Positions 27,001 to 36,100 of a DNA stretch of 64,000 nt are shown piece after piece. The notes below the pieces were generated by a model. That model was given only the letters and a program-made list of their open reading frames with translations, was not told the DNA's origin and did no database searches. The DNA lies in the NCBI GenBank assembly GCA_027922465.2, contig BQMF02000040.1, forward strand, positions 930,001-994,000, in the 5' to 3' direction. The position numbers and the translations under genes were made by a program. This DNA is from Turritopsis dohrnii. Lineage: Eukaryota; Cnidaria; Hydrozoa; Anthoathecata; Oceaniidae. The number at the start of each line of letters is the position of its first letter. The first letter of the stretch is position 1.

Positions 27001-28612
27001 AGTGAGCGAAGTGTCTTTCTTTATCGTTTTCATTGACTTCACGTGACCGAAAAGACTTTCGTATGAAAAACCCAAACGAGCAACAAGGAAGGATCCGCTA
27101 ATCCCATTCGGTGTTAACATTTTCATCAGAAACTCTTACTTGATTAGAAAAATCAAGGTCTTGAAAATTGTGAAAGTTGACGTCAACGGTAGTGAAACCT
27201 CCCCGTCGTCAACCAACGTCAAATTTAGCATAAGCCCCTCCTCCTAACAGTTGACACGTCATTTGTCAACAATTCCAATGGGTAGAGTTGTATGCCATAT
27301 GAAATTTCAACTGGGTTTAGTTTTGCGACATCGTGAAATTAATAAATGCCAAAAAAGTAATGTCCGAATAAAAGTTATGTTCGATTATGAAAAAAGTTTG
27401 TATGGATTGGTTTTCTCAAAAAAAAAAAAAAAGCGAAATCTCAAAATTTACTAAAAAAACGTGAAATTGCAAAAATTTTGATGTGGGATTACAGAGAGCG
27501 ACGAGGAGGATTACAAAATAGCGACAGGTTGCAGGTTGACGGGTTACAAAGTGTGGCAAGGGTGCGTTACAAATTGCGACACAGAGGTTATAAAGTGCGA
27601 CGGGATTACTAAGTGAGGCATTATAGGAGATTAGATCTTTTGCGCCCATTTTGTTGGCGCCGCAAAGTTGAATTCGTCCATCATGCGTTGGGCGCGAAAT
27701 TACCATAGCCCTTATAATGGAATTGTCTGGACTTTTCTCGTAAATAAATCTTGGAAATCGCATCGCACAATTCTTTTGAAGAAAATTTAAGGCGTTAAGA
27801 TATTCAAATACACTTTTTTGTAACTAAAACATTTCCTCTTCTACAAAAAAGTATCTTATTGGTAAAAAACTTTGTCGGTACAATGTTTTGTCACTTGGCC
27901 AAAAATTTGTCATTTTCGTCCGACGAATAATTTAAGCCGACGAAAAATTTCGACGTTTCGGAATTTCGTTAGTGCTTATTTTTTGTTTATTCACTCAATT
28001 TCATTATTGACAAAATAAATTGGAAAGTGGTTTGATTGTAAGTCTGTAAGGCGCGCTTATTTTGGAAATAATGGAACCGGGTGAGTGTGAACATAGCCAA
28101 AGATGTTTCCATTTGGTCAGTATGGTAGCGGCATTGAATAATGTACGTTTATATGTAACCCTGGTTACATTATGAACTATTATAAGAAAATCTTTGAAAA
28201 ACTTCCATTTCGTTATTTGCAAGAATTTGTCTCTATATCAAACCAACAATGCAAAGAAAAGTTCGGAAAAGGCTTATTTGGTTTCTTGCACCAACCCTGT
28301 TAGAGTTCTACAAGAAGAAGGGGAAAGACTGGATAAAAAAGCCTCAACTGTTCTAACAGCAGTTGACATTTGATTTTACTTCAATAGGTAAAAGAGATAT
28401 GAAATAGAAATCTTTTGGAATGGTCGAAATATTTCGTCAGCTAAACATATCGGTCGGTACAAATTTTCGTCACCTCGCCAAAAGTTCGTCGTTTTTGGCC
28501 GACAAAGTTTTTACCGATGAGGTATTTTTAAAAAGATGATACAAGCGAAATGAACTCACGTTATACCATATTGTACAAAAGACATCAACAAAAACAGCGA
28601 CAAGAGCTTCAT
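3060..28612 (-). CDS. A2M-like: alpha-2-macroglobulin-like thioester protease inhibitor (28 coding exon positions)
   Basis: Secreted thioester protein that would trap proteases after cleavage of its bait region. Exons in transcript order: 28612-28560, 24817-24660, 24482-24282, 24195-24070, 23808-23610, 20785-20677, 20575-20357, 20234-20058, 19763-19608, 19517-19443, 19326-18922, 18778-18629, 18312-18160, one bait exon (see separate entries), 10950-10854, 9991-9757, 9598-9298, 8611-8351, 7930-7849, 7557-7332, 6649-6481, 5957-5749, 5499-5347, 4926-4864, 4521-4297, 3976-3905, 3762-3660, 3124-3060. All joins keep phase; with the 17.0 kb bait exon the total is 4,551 nt (1,516 aa; family about 1,450-1,500). 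Visible marks: signal peptide, MG1-MG5 (for example [14 protein letters not shown]), RRKRR near residue 704, bait, FPETWLW, thioester GCGEQN near residue 1023, GSTWLTAFVLK, and a receptor-binding domain ending [12 protein letters not shown]. There is no C-terminal hydrophobic tail, so it is secreted rather than GPI-anchored as CD109 is. The UTRs were not found. Confidence 0.93.
3352..3528. mobile_element. TA-flanked MITE (pogo/Tigger-like ends)
   Basis: CAGTAGACTCTCTCTAACTC at the left and its inverse, ending GAGAGTCCACTG, at the right, flanked by TA on both sides. Internal copies of TTCGAATTATAGAGAG in both orientations. About 177 bp, non-coding. TA target sites are typical of Tc1/mariner/pogo elements. 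Confidence 0.75.
4571..4682. mobile_element. MITE family A copy 1
   Basis: Starts CAGTGGGCAAAATC and ends with the inverse AATTTGCCCACTG. The middle holds the shared core with CACTGCG, GAAGAGCATTTT and TATAGAAA. It lies in an A2M-like intron. See the finding on this family for the other copies. Confidence 0.8.
5635..5746. mobile_element. MITE family A copy 2, touching a splice donor
   Basis: Diverged copy (CACAGTGCACAAAATTGTCAA at the left, CTCCTTCACAGTGATGGAAAAA at the right) that ends at the A2M-like exon at 5749. The GTAGAA donor of that exon lies at or within the element's end. Confidence 0.6.
6015..6112. mobile_element. MITE family A copy 3
   Basis: GCGGGCAAAATCTTCACGAA at the left and CCTCCGCAGTGATTTTTCAA at the right, with the shared CACTGCGACAAAGTGCATTT core; in an A2M-like intron. 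Confidence 0.65.
8351..8611 (-). CDS. A2M-like: A2M-like thioester exon
   Basis: It encodes [18 protein letters not shown] followed by MPYGCGEQN, then [14 protein letters not shown] and NYMRTG. The Cys and Gln of GCGEQ form the internal beta-Cys-gamma-Glu thioester that binds targets covalently after bait cleavage. All canonical residues are intact, so the thioester should be functional. The exon joins exactly to 7930-7849, giving [15 protein letters not shown]. Confidence 0.95.
9047..9138. mobile_element. MITE family A copy 4
   Basis: Core copy: TTGAAAAATCACTGCG, then TTTCTATAGAAATATACACG, then TGCTCTTCGTCGCAGTGA; outer ends trimmed. In an A2M-like intron. Confidence 0.7.
12488..12572 (-). 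CDS. A2M-like: alternative bait exon 4 (short, aliphatic)
   Basis: 85 nt, phase 0 to 1. It encodes [17 protein letters not shown] and then only [11 protein letters not shown]. The acceptor, AATTGTTAG, is the same as that of bait exon 3. The donor is GTGCGA, the weakest of the four. The constant block again has exactly 17 codons to the Cys. The short Ala/Val/Pro/Leu bait would suit elastase-like proteases (inference). It lies just 3' (in transcript sense) of a tetranucleotide minisatellite. Confidence 0.78.
12626..12980. repeat. GAAT/GAAC tetranucleotide minisatellite
   Basis: About 350 bp of GAATGAATGAACGAAC-type units with many single-base variants. On the minus strand it translates in all frames as His-Ser-Phe-Ile repeats, which produces spurious ORFs. 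It lies between bait exons 3 and 4. Confidence 0.95.
13400..13665 (-). pseudogene. bait-unit remnant lacking its exon
   Basis: About 200 bp here (CACCCTGTGAC.. through TTGCTTGTGTTAGACTT) repeat the sequence at 12285-12420, beside bait exon 4. The exon itself is missing; intron sequence runs directly into a segment (GATGCTTGATAC) also seen near 16604. It is a partial duplicate of the same unit. Confidence 0.5.
13840..13998. repeat. 33-bp tandem repeat, about 4.5 copies
   Basis: Unit ACAATTATAAGGACAAAGAA followed by CCTCTCTATGTTC. The inner copies are almost identical, which indicates recent expansion. It lies between bait exons 3 and 4. Confidence 0.95.
14223..14328 (-). CDS. A2M-like: alternative bait exon 3 (aromatic/Met-rich)
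   Basis: 106 nt, phase 0 to 1. It encodes [17 protein letters not shown] and then [18 protein letters not shown]. The constant part has the same 17-codon length as in exons 1 and 2 but is more diverged. The variable part has Phe, Met and Tyr but no basic residue, which would suit chymotrypsin-like proteases (inference). Acceptor ATTGTTAG, donor GTTTGG. Confidence 0.82.
15136..15271 (-). CDS. A2M-like: alternative bait exon 2 (Arg-containing, longest)
   Basis: 136 nt, phase 0 to 1. It encodes the constant block [17 protein letters not shown] and then 28 variable residues starting [19 protein letters not shown] and ending in a Thr-rich segment with SPT. The two Arg in the variable part would suit trypsin-like proteases (inference). 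Acceptor CTGTAG and donor GTATTT. Flanking intron is clearly similar to that around bait exon 1, marking a recent tandem duplication of about 1.7 kb. Confidence 0.88.
15374..16027. mobile_element. ~650-bp element with inverted ends, between bait exons 1 and 2
   Basis: Left end CTACCTTAAGAGAATTAATT and right end AATTAATTCCCTTAAGGTAG are inverted copies. The interior is AT-rich with TTTTCGC motifs near both ends. The 60-codon ORF at 15807-15989 is Lys/Arg-rich and has no recognisable domain. Similar TTTTCGC-rich sequence occurs near 56.38-56.56 kb. Confidence 0.7.
16390..16665 (-). pseudogene. decayed bait-exon unit
   Basis: The intron segment 16393-16475 closely resembles 12407-12478, which lies next to bait exon 4. 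At the place where the exon should follow (about 16551-16595) I see a diverged, frame-shifted copy of the VDTRPC coding block with small deletions and no usable splice signals. I read it as a dead duplicate of a bait unit. The match is short, so this is tentative. Confidence 0.45.
16892..17000 (-). CDS. A2M-like: alternative bait exon 1 (acidic)
   Basis: 109 nt, phase 0 to 1. It encodes [17 protein letters not shown] followed by [19 protein letters not shown]. The first part aligns with the MG6 strand that precedes the bait region in A2M and ends in the conserved Cys. The variable part is strongly acidic with no Lys or Arg. Acceptor CTATAG and donor GTAACT. It is the first of four paralogous exons in transcript order and nearly identical to bait exon 2 over the constant 17 codons. 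Confidence 0.88.
18160..18312 (-). CDS. A2M-like: A2M-like exon 13 with furin-type RRKRR site
   Basis: Fifty-one codons immediately 5' of the bait exons. The exon encodes [18 protein letters not shown], a strong proprotein-convertase site, so the protein may mature into two chains as complement C3 does, although no anaphylatoxin domain is present. It ends in phase 0 (GCT, then GTAAGT), exactly matching the phase-0 start of every bait exon downstream. Confidence 0.88.
18922..19326 (-). CDS. A2M-like: A2M-like exon with Thr-rich mucin-type insert
   Basis: This is the longest exon (405 nt, 135 codons), covering about residues 492-626. Normal MG-domain sequence ([14 protein letters not shown] before; [20 protein letters not shown] after) is interrupted by about 38 residues of almost only Thr, Ser, Pro, Glu and Asp, including a run of seven Thr. 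Such stretches are usually unfolded and O-glycosylated. I do not know an equivalent insert in vertebrate A2M, so it is probably a lineage-specific loop in MG5. The opposite strand has a Val/Gly-rich shadow ORF that is not a gene. Confidence 0.85.
21464..21528. repeat. long palindrome inside the hAT-like element
   Basis: Sequence ATACTTTCAACTAAAGGTTC is followed by TGATATCATATCA and then the inverse GAACCTTTATTTATAGTTGA, giving a nearly perfect stem of about 28 bp with a tiny loop. Confidence 0.8.
21853..22338 (+). repeat. dispersed repeat (CCGGCG...ACAAACAAACA type), copy 1
   Basis: Begins ACTAGCCGCCAAGGCGGCG and ends with ACAAACAAACAAACAGAG and TATATAGAT. The middle contains AAAAAACGTCAGTTATCCCT, also present in the copy at 49990-50215. 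The short-tandem 3' end suggests a retroposed (SINE- or LINE-tail-like) family, here nested inside the hAT-like element. Confidence 0.6.
24955..25408 (+). mobile_element. LINE 3' fragment with TAA-repeat tail
   Basis: The stretch ends in ACCAAATAAATGAATAATAA and further AAT units, the same tail type as the full LINE at 51.2-55.2 kb. No reverse transcriptase remains, so it looks like a 5'-truncated insertion in the first large A2M-like intron. Confidence 0.5.
25430..28555. other. large first intron of the A2M-like gene
   Basis: No exon with protein-like content was found. It holds a TTGTTCTTATTTT-rich direct-repeat zone (25.43-25.85 kb), a perfect palindrome at 26232-26264 and degenerate GGTTACAAAGTGCGAC repeats at about 27.49-27.63 kb. 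The ORF at 25951-26235 (plus) begins with a hydrophobic stretch but has no other support. Confidence 0.5.
26232..26264. repeat. perfect short palindrome
   Basis: TGTGAAGACAATAGAT and its exact inverse ATCTATTGTCTTCACA are separated by one base. It would form a 16-bp hairpin in RNA or DNA. No function is evident. Confidence 0.85.
28560..28612 (-). CDS. A2M-like: A2M-like exon 1: start codon and signal peptide
   Basis: The minus strand reads [17 protein letters not shown] and then two bases before a GTGAGT donor. The hydrophobic Leu/Phe core is a typical secretory signal. Two bases are left over, and exon 2 (24817-24660) begins with one base completing Thr, giving ...[14 protein letters not shown], which matches the MG1 start of the family. 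The intron is about 3.7 kb. The choice rests on signal-peptide character, a consensus donor and exact phase; a cDNA could move it. Confidence 0.8.
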
Positions 28613-30030
28613 CTCGCTTTTGTTTCTGTGTAATGTAAGTTTCTCAAATTTGCGTCTCAAGAAATAGACATGGCTGATACCTGTATATATGGTGACAAAC
28701 CGCACACATCACTCTCCGTCGCTGTGAGTTCAAAAACGAGAATGGGAATCCAATCGCACAAAAAAAATAAAATCGTTCATTAAACATGAGATAAGTATAT
28801 ATTTATTCTCCATTAAAATTAAGAAAGGGTTGATAAATGATGTTGTCTGACATTATAAAATTTCCTGTCAATTAATTTGTCATTGTCCATCAGATGGAGT
28901 GTTGTCGAGTTTTCGTTGATGAGGTGAATCATTTGTTGTTAAAATGAATCAGATATATTTTGTTGACCTTGCAAACTTTTCACACTGTTTTGACGTAATA
29001 CATATATTATTTACTAACCAAACAAACTAAGTATTTATTAACAGTTATCTGAATGATGAAACAAAACCAGGCAAAACTAGAAGCATTTCGGACAGCTTTA
29101 TATGCCACGTAATCGCCGTATCCAATAAAACTCCTTATTAAATGCGGGAAAATTCCGACATAATGAATTAAAACGGCAATCTTCGATATAAATTCGGCTT
29201 CACTACACGAATTTGATCACTTGATAGAACTTCGTGAGAAGAAGCACGAAATGACAAGTGAACATGGAGAAGAATTAGTTAACAATATCAATACAAATAC
29301 ATACATACAAATAAATACTGCGTGTGATTTTTATGTGGTTGTCTGAAGCCACGTCGAATTTGATATTCAACAACAAAACCTGTATAAAGTGACTGTCGTA
29401 TTTTTGCCGAATTTTACCTGAATAAAAGCAATTTAATTCGACACGTCGATGATGTGGCCGAAAGAGCTGTCCTTTGATAATTGTATTCAGGGTCAGTCAA
29501 AAATAGTGGAGGAGTCCGATGTTACATTTCTTGGTATCGATTAGGTTACTGCACATTTTTCTGTTTTTATCATGTCATGTCTATCGATCAATTCATGATG
29601 CAAGCATCAGTTATTCAGCCCTGGCAATCATCAGCGAGTCTGTTTCTTGTCTGACTTCTTATGCACATATACCGTAAATGATCGATTAAGCGCCCTGAGC
29701 GCTTATAATGTTTTTGAACTTTTACGATGGGCGCTTATACGGACGGAGCGTTTAATTGAGTCCTGGGCGGTTAATAAAAAAATCTCTAAAATCACTAATA
29801 CGGTTTATCTTTTCACTGAACGCTGACAAAAGAACTGCTTGTGTCCTACTACATGAACAACTTCAAAATAAGCTCGATAAAAAACTCTCACTTTGAGATG
29901 AAAATAACTCATTCCCGCGTTATTAAGTTATTAAGCCGCGCCTCTAAATTATTCCATACACGTTTTTTTTATAAGCAACACGTTTATGAGCAACACTAGT
30001 AAGATTTGTCGAAAAGTCATGCTACAGTAC
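28613..30030. other. region between the A2M-like gene and NPHP1, left part
   Basis: It should hold the A2M-like promoter and 5' UTR (minus strand, just right of 28612), but no TATA box or other element stands out. At 29672-29760 there is a fragment with ACCGTAAATGATCGATTAAG and several GCGCTTA motifs, resembling the MITE at 50.63 kb. Confidence 0.4.
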
Positions 30031-30031
30031 T

Positions 30032-30120
30032 CAACCTCGAACCCAGGGTCTCTTGCCTTTTTGAGATACCGGATAGCTATCCGTATATTGAAAAGGCAAG
30101 AGACCCTGGGCTCGAGGTTG
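30032..30120. mobile_element. Mutator-like MITE with perfect 10-bp target duplication
   Basis: Ends CAACCTCGAACCCAGGGTCT and its inverse AGACCCTGGGCTCGAGGTTG, one mismatch, 89 bp in total. It is flanked on both sides by CTACAGTACT (30022-30031 and 30121-30130). A perfect 10-bp duplication fits Mutator-type transposition and a recent insertion. Confidence 0.85.
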
Positions 30121-30657
30121 CTACAGTACTACCAGAGGAAATCTAAGATAAGTTAGCAACATTAAATTTTGAAACGATGCAACACTAGCATTAGCTACAG
30201 CACATTTCTTAAAATTGTTACATTAGGTGGTTACACTAGGTTGCAGTACTATGTCCTACACTTTGTACTAAGATACTTTAACGTACGAGAAGGTTTTCAT
30301 AACCTTATAAAGATTATCGACATAGACATGAAAATTTCCAAGATCAACGAAAATAAATCAATAAAATAAAACCTCGCACTAAATGTTTCTTTCTTGTGAA
30401 AAGAGAAAAAAGAAAAAGAAAAAAAACCCCTTTGTATAAGAGATTGATAAAATTTTGGTTTCGTTAGAGGCACCATGTTCCTAGTGGCTTTAGAACATCC
30501 ATATGATAGAGTAATATTATCTTTAAAATATCACTATTTTGTCAATTTCATATATTTTGAGATATATTTTTCTTATTGCTGTGAGTTGATATGTAATTAT
30601 GACTCGTCCTGAAGTCTTCAAGCCATTTTGCATAAATTCTGTCACAACTTCTAGTTA

Positions 30658-30770
30658 CCCACTGGGCAGATTTGTTGAAAGTCACTGCGGAGGAGTTCAT
30701 AGAAAGGCACACAAATATCCACGCCATTTCAACGAAAATGCTCTTCATTGCAGTGAATTTTGCACTTTAA
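30658..30770. mobile_element. MITE family A copy 5
   Basis: CCCACTGGGCAGATTTGTTG at the left, GTCACTGCGGAGGAG and AATGCTCTTCATTGCAGTGA in the core; the right outer end is diverged. Confidence 0.7.
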
Positions 30771-31099
30771 AATATATCTTTACAAGTTACGAGTTATTAG
30801 TTGGTAAATCATTGAATTTTGATTGCCCTTCTTACACGAAAAGAAAACTTAAAAAACATTAAAATTAAACTAAAATTAAAAAGTTACAAACTAATGCATG
30901 TTTTTTTTTCAACAAAAACCACTTTATAAGAAACTTTGTCAAACACAACCAAAAACATGTATTTTTCATGTAATAAACTCCTGTTCTAGAGTTCGAAAAC
31001 CAGCTTGTTATAATATTAGCTAAATTTAGTGTTCCTAGAAAACATTCAAAATTCGGTCGACACCATCACATCACAGTGTGAATAATCCTGTGTTTTCAC

Positions 31100-32020
31100 A
31101 CCAAATGTGTATCACTAGAAAAAAAAACTGTATTTCCTCCAATAAGAGCCTAGGCACTACAAAATGACAGAATTTCGAGGGCGCAATTCCGGCGAAGATG
31201 ACGCATTCATAAACAGTTTGTTTCGTAATCTGCAAGTCAAACAAGGATTTTTTAGGGCTGAAAAATATAAAAAGAAGATTAAAATACCTGTGACAAGAGA
31301 GCTTTTGCGAAATTCTTTCCGAAAGTATCATGAAAATTGCTGCAAGTACCAATTCAACAGTATAAAGATAAGCAATACTTGTAGCTTAATTTTGGGTTGA
31401 AAAAAAGACAGCCTTTTTCATTTGATTTTCTTTGGCGAATGTGAAAAACATGGAAAGGAAAAAGAAACGTCCAATAACCAAGTTGTAGATTAGATGGAAC
31501 GTTGTAGAGCAAGATAAAATGAGCGGGATGAATATTGACGATTAAAAACAGAATTTTACAAGGAGATTGGAAATTCTATAGACGTAAAAGAGATCGAGTT
31601 TTTTTATCGTCTGCGTTCTAAAATAGAACTTAACCAAGTTGGATTTCGTTAGTAATGTTTCACAAATTCTGAAGGTCTTCGATGTCTACAAAACAAGACC
31701 TTTCAACGACGAAAGCCACAGAACTTTGTGAAAGTAACATATTTTCAAGAAAGTGTCTGAACGGTTGAAAAAAATGTTTGAAATAAACAGTTTTGCAGTG
31801 GCATATGTGCTACAATAGGAAATATTTGCATCATACTTTAGATCGTAGAACAAACCATCAGATTTCCAATTCAAATTGTAGAGTTCCTGCTTTTTGGTGT
31901 GTTTGATTTTGAGTCTGAAACGCCAGTCCTCGTCCAGCTTGATATGTTGACTATGCAGTTTCCTTGAAACGAACGTTTTTGCTATCGAAGACCCAACGAA
32001 GAAGTATAACAAGTGGTGAT
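31100..32020. other. unassigned segment with protein-like ORF fragments
   Basis: The plus strand at 31164-31400 encodes 78 aa with a basic, amphipathic stretch (FFRAEKYKKKIKIPVTREL), and the minus strand at 31686-32012 encodes 108 aa. Neither matches a family I know. Both could be remnants of a transposon gene or chance ORFs; the last NPHP1 exon should lie in this general region, but I could not identify it. Confidence 0.3.
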
Positions 32021-33146
32021 CTTTAGGTTATATTGTAACCCTCAATTAACATTTACGGCCACCAATATTTTTAACACTTTCCTTTAAATTGGGTAAACGC
32101 GCACACAAACCGCTTCGGGGTTTGAGATCAAGATAACATATTTGGGTAATAGTGTCCTATAACATTATAATGTATTTTTCAAATATCAAATTGAAAATGA
32201 ATGTTCGCCTAAGCACACTGGAGCTGAGCTGTACAAACGTTTATGCTCGCAAAAATGGGTAATCATCCTCATCTGAAAACTGAATACCAATTTGCAATTT
32301 TTATAGAGATTGGAGAGATATAATAGCCATTCGCTTTAACACTGGAAGAAAACCACTAAGTTTCAATGAAAATTCCGCCCACCTATTGAGCCCTCCCCTT
32401 GGCGTTGTAACAAGACGCACAGAAAATTCTATTACTCTCATGTATTTACAACTCTACTAATAAATAATTCATAGAATATTAAAGTCCAAACATGATATAA
32501 AAAAAAAAATGTCCTACAAAAGTGAACATCGTAGATCTAAAATACGGAATAACAACTTTCTGAAAGAATTTTTTTATACAAGCAACTTGACTCGGTCCGA
32601 GCTCGAATTAATCTTATTTCAGGACTCAAAGTTGTCAATCAGTTGCTTAGCAACTACACGACACAAGCATCATGCAGAAGTGATTTGACAACACTGTTTA
32701 CTTTCAACAACACGTAGTATAAGTATTGCTCGTTGTTTTTCACGGTCACACTCAAAAGTTGCATCGAAAACCCATGGTTTATTCCTTATAAACTGGTTGC
32801 TCATAAACCCTTTTATATTTTACTACCACTGAAATAATTAATAAAGCTACTAATCTCCTTCTTTGTTGTTGCGAGTATCACGAGTAATAGGCGCAGGCTC
32901 GCTACTATTCTTCGATATGACTTGGAATGATAATTTGTTGATATTAAGCGGTAGAAATTGATACTCAGACGATAAAAGACCGCCCATAGAATTTGCGCCC
33001 ACAGAATTGGTGTTTTGTATAAAAGACGTGATGAAAGCAATGCGCCTCTACAGAGAAGAAGAGCAAAAACATGTCATAGTGCGTATGTAGAAAAGAAAAC
33101 ACACAGGACTGGTTATCCAGATGTTGTTGCGCGTTTTACGCCCTAC

Positions 33147-36100
33147 CTTTTCTGCTTGATCATCCGCCCATGTGAGAGGAGGAAGATTGGCGCATTCCAA
33201 CAAACTGAAGGCACTCTGCATGAAACATTGTTTGAATAAATTATGTAAATCCGTCAGGTTTCTCTGAAGAACAAGGAAGATGGAGTATTGGAATAATCTC
33301 CTCCGTAGGTTTTTTGAGAATAGACTAGATATTTGTAACACTCGCATGAAAGTGAAAACTGAAGAAACATCATATTCAAACGAAAATGAAGAGGTAAGAA
33401 ACGCCCAATACAATTTTACAATCTGTTTTCATAATGTCAAAGAACACTTCTTAATCTCCGTACAAATCATTCAAATCAGACTAATTTTAAAGTTTATTTT
33501 AAACAACATAATTCTCAGATTAATTCGTGGTTTGTTTCTATAGTTTGTTACTTAAAACAAAGTTTTCAGACAACATTCTCAAATTTTAGTTTTTATCCCC
33601 CAAAATTTTGATGAAAAATGTTGTTAAATTGTTCTAAATTTTGTATCCATGAAGAAAAAAATATACAAAAAAATATAAGAAAATGCAAGAAAATACAAAC
33701 AAGAATTTGACAAATGATTTGAAAGAATATTCGGAAAAGGTTTATGAGAGTCATGAATATGGCAACCCAGTGTCTCTTGTCAGATCATAGGGAGCGAAAC
33801 CTCTTTTCAAAGTGTATTTCATATATTTAGCGATACCCCACGAAAAAACTTTCTCATACACTACGTAACTCTTAAACTCACCCGCTGTGATCGAGACAAA
33901 TTAACCCGATTCTTTTCATCCCAGACTTGTTTCAAAGCGTCCATTATGTCGGGAAAATCCAACGCCCTCGGAAAATACGTCATAATGGCATCACAAAGTA
34001 TACCTAAATTAAATTAAGTCACCATAGCAACATCGTTATATTGTTCACCTATAACTCACTCACTCACAGTGAAAGCTTTTAATGAAATAATGACTCGCTT
34101 GGTTATGTCTAGTGGGCAAAATTATCTAAAAGCCACCACGACGAAGTGTGCTAACATGGAAATGGTGTGTAAGTTTGTGTGGATTTCCAATAAAAATGCA
34201 CTCCTCCACAGTGATTTTTCAACAAATTTGCCCGGTGGGTGCTTCGCTCTTTAATTACAAAAGTAAAAAAAAAAAAAATCGCTGAGATAAGTGGCGGTCA
34301 CATGATTAAGAATGATTAATATTCGTAGAATCGACGAGCCAAAAAATTTGATTAGTTACCAGACTGTTTTTTACCTGTGTCAAGTCAATAGTAACTACAT
34401 AGAATCTTTAGAATCAAAGAATCTTTTCTTGTATCAAAAGAAGTCTTACTAAGCGAACTAATGTTATCAATGTGAAGTTGTTAAATGGATTTGCAGGAAG
34501 TTATTCGTGAACAACTGTACCAAGTTGAACAACTGTACCAAGTTGAACAACTGTACCAAGTTGAGCAACTGTACCAAGTTGAGCAACTTACCAAGTTGAT
34601 CAACTGTGCCAAGTTGTATAAATTTCGACAAATACAAAGCAAATACAGTTTCGTGTAAACATAACACAATTTGTGTTCATCGAATCACCGAACGTTTATT
34701 GGTAGAGTTGTCATGGTTACAGAACTGTAGAACAAATATAGGGGTCAACTATTTCGTTATAAAATTCAAAAGAACATGAATTTCTAGGCAGAGCTGAACT
34801 CTTGAAAAGTTTCATGAAAAAGCAAAGCCCAACGTACATAGCTACAGAGAAAATTTGGAAACTCTGGAATTATAACCAAGGTTACTTACTAGAGTTTATC
34901 GTATCATCTCGACATAGTAACATGGCGGCATGGTGACGATACAAACTAATGAAACGAGCGTATTTCTGACACGTGATCAGTGTACATGGCAACATGCTGA
35001 AAAGGAATCAAAATAAAATACAGCCGAACTCTCGATAGCTCACACCTTCAAGGAAGCGGTCAAATAACCCAGCCTTTTGGTTATCGAGTGCTTAGCGAGA
35101 GAGTTCAGGGAGAGGCACAGAGAGTTAGGGTTATCGATTTATTGAGATTTAACTGTGACATCATTACGAGTTATATTTCCAGGTCTAGTTTAGCTTTCCT
35201 TTAATACTTTTTTCCAACTTTTTTAATACTATTCTCAATTCGCTATCAACACAGGACTCGTTGGTAGAACAGTTTTTCTTATGTATATACTTTGTAGATA
35301 TGTATAAAGAACTGAAACGAACATCCTGTATAAACATTATCAATAAATAATGACAATATCGCGTAAAAAGAGCAGAGTATCTCGACTGGATGAGACGGTC
35401 TAAGGAATAGTCATGGTCACACTCACTCGTAAACATCCTTAGTTAATTTGTTATAAGTCGTGATTTTTACGAGAAGTCTTGGTTGACGGTTACTGCGTAC
35501 TAACGATTGCATTAATGATTGGTTGGCTAGAAAATATAACAGGATTTGATTGGTCAGAACAGCCAATATAGATTATATTCGAAAGAAGTTTAAGACAAAA
35601 CGTGTCACTCACGATTAATAGATAAGGTCGAATCAAGAGGTATTCCTTTCTCGAATGGTGTTCCTCCGTTTACTTTGGCTTCATAATTTCTAAGATGGCG
35701 AAATTTCAAATCAAACAAATCCACTAGCAGAAATTCAACCGAATTCGCCGTGCACGTTGTACTTTAGCAAGTACAGGGGCTTTTCGGAAATTCAACTTCA
35801 ATTTGTAATGTTTGGTTCTCTTCGATGATAGAAATACACACAGCACGAAAGACAATGTGCAGTCAATTGATAGTTTCTAAAGGACTGATAACCTACCTTT
35901 AACCTAGTGGGCAAATTTGCGAAGGAGTGCATTTCTATAGAAATATACACACTATTTCAATTAAAATGCTCTTCATCGCAGTGAAGTTTTGACGATTTTG
36001 CGGAATGAAGCAAGGAAATAGAACAGTGCACAGACTCCAACACGGTTGCAGAGGTCATAACCATTGGTAGCACTAACTATCCAACTGATCAAGTAACTAC

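Noticed and set aside
34467..34669. Minus-strand ORFs with Asn-Leu-Val-Gln-Leu-Phe repeats
   Set aside because: Products of the 18-bp tandem repeat in an NPHP1 intron.
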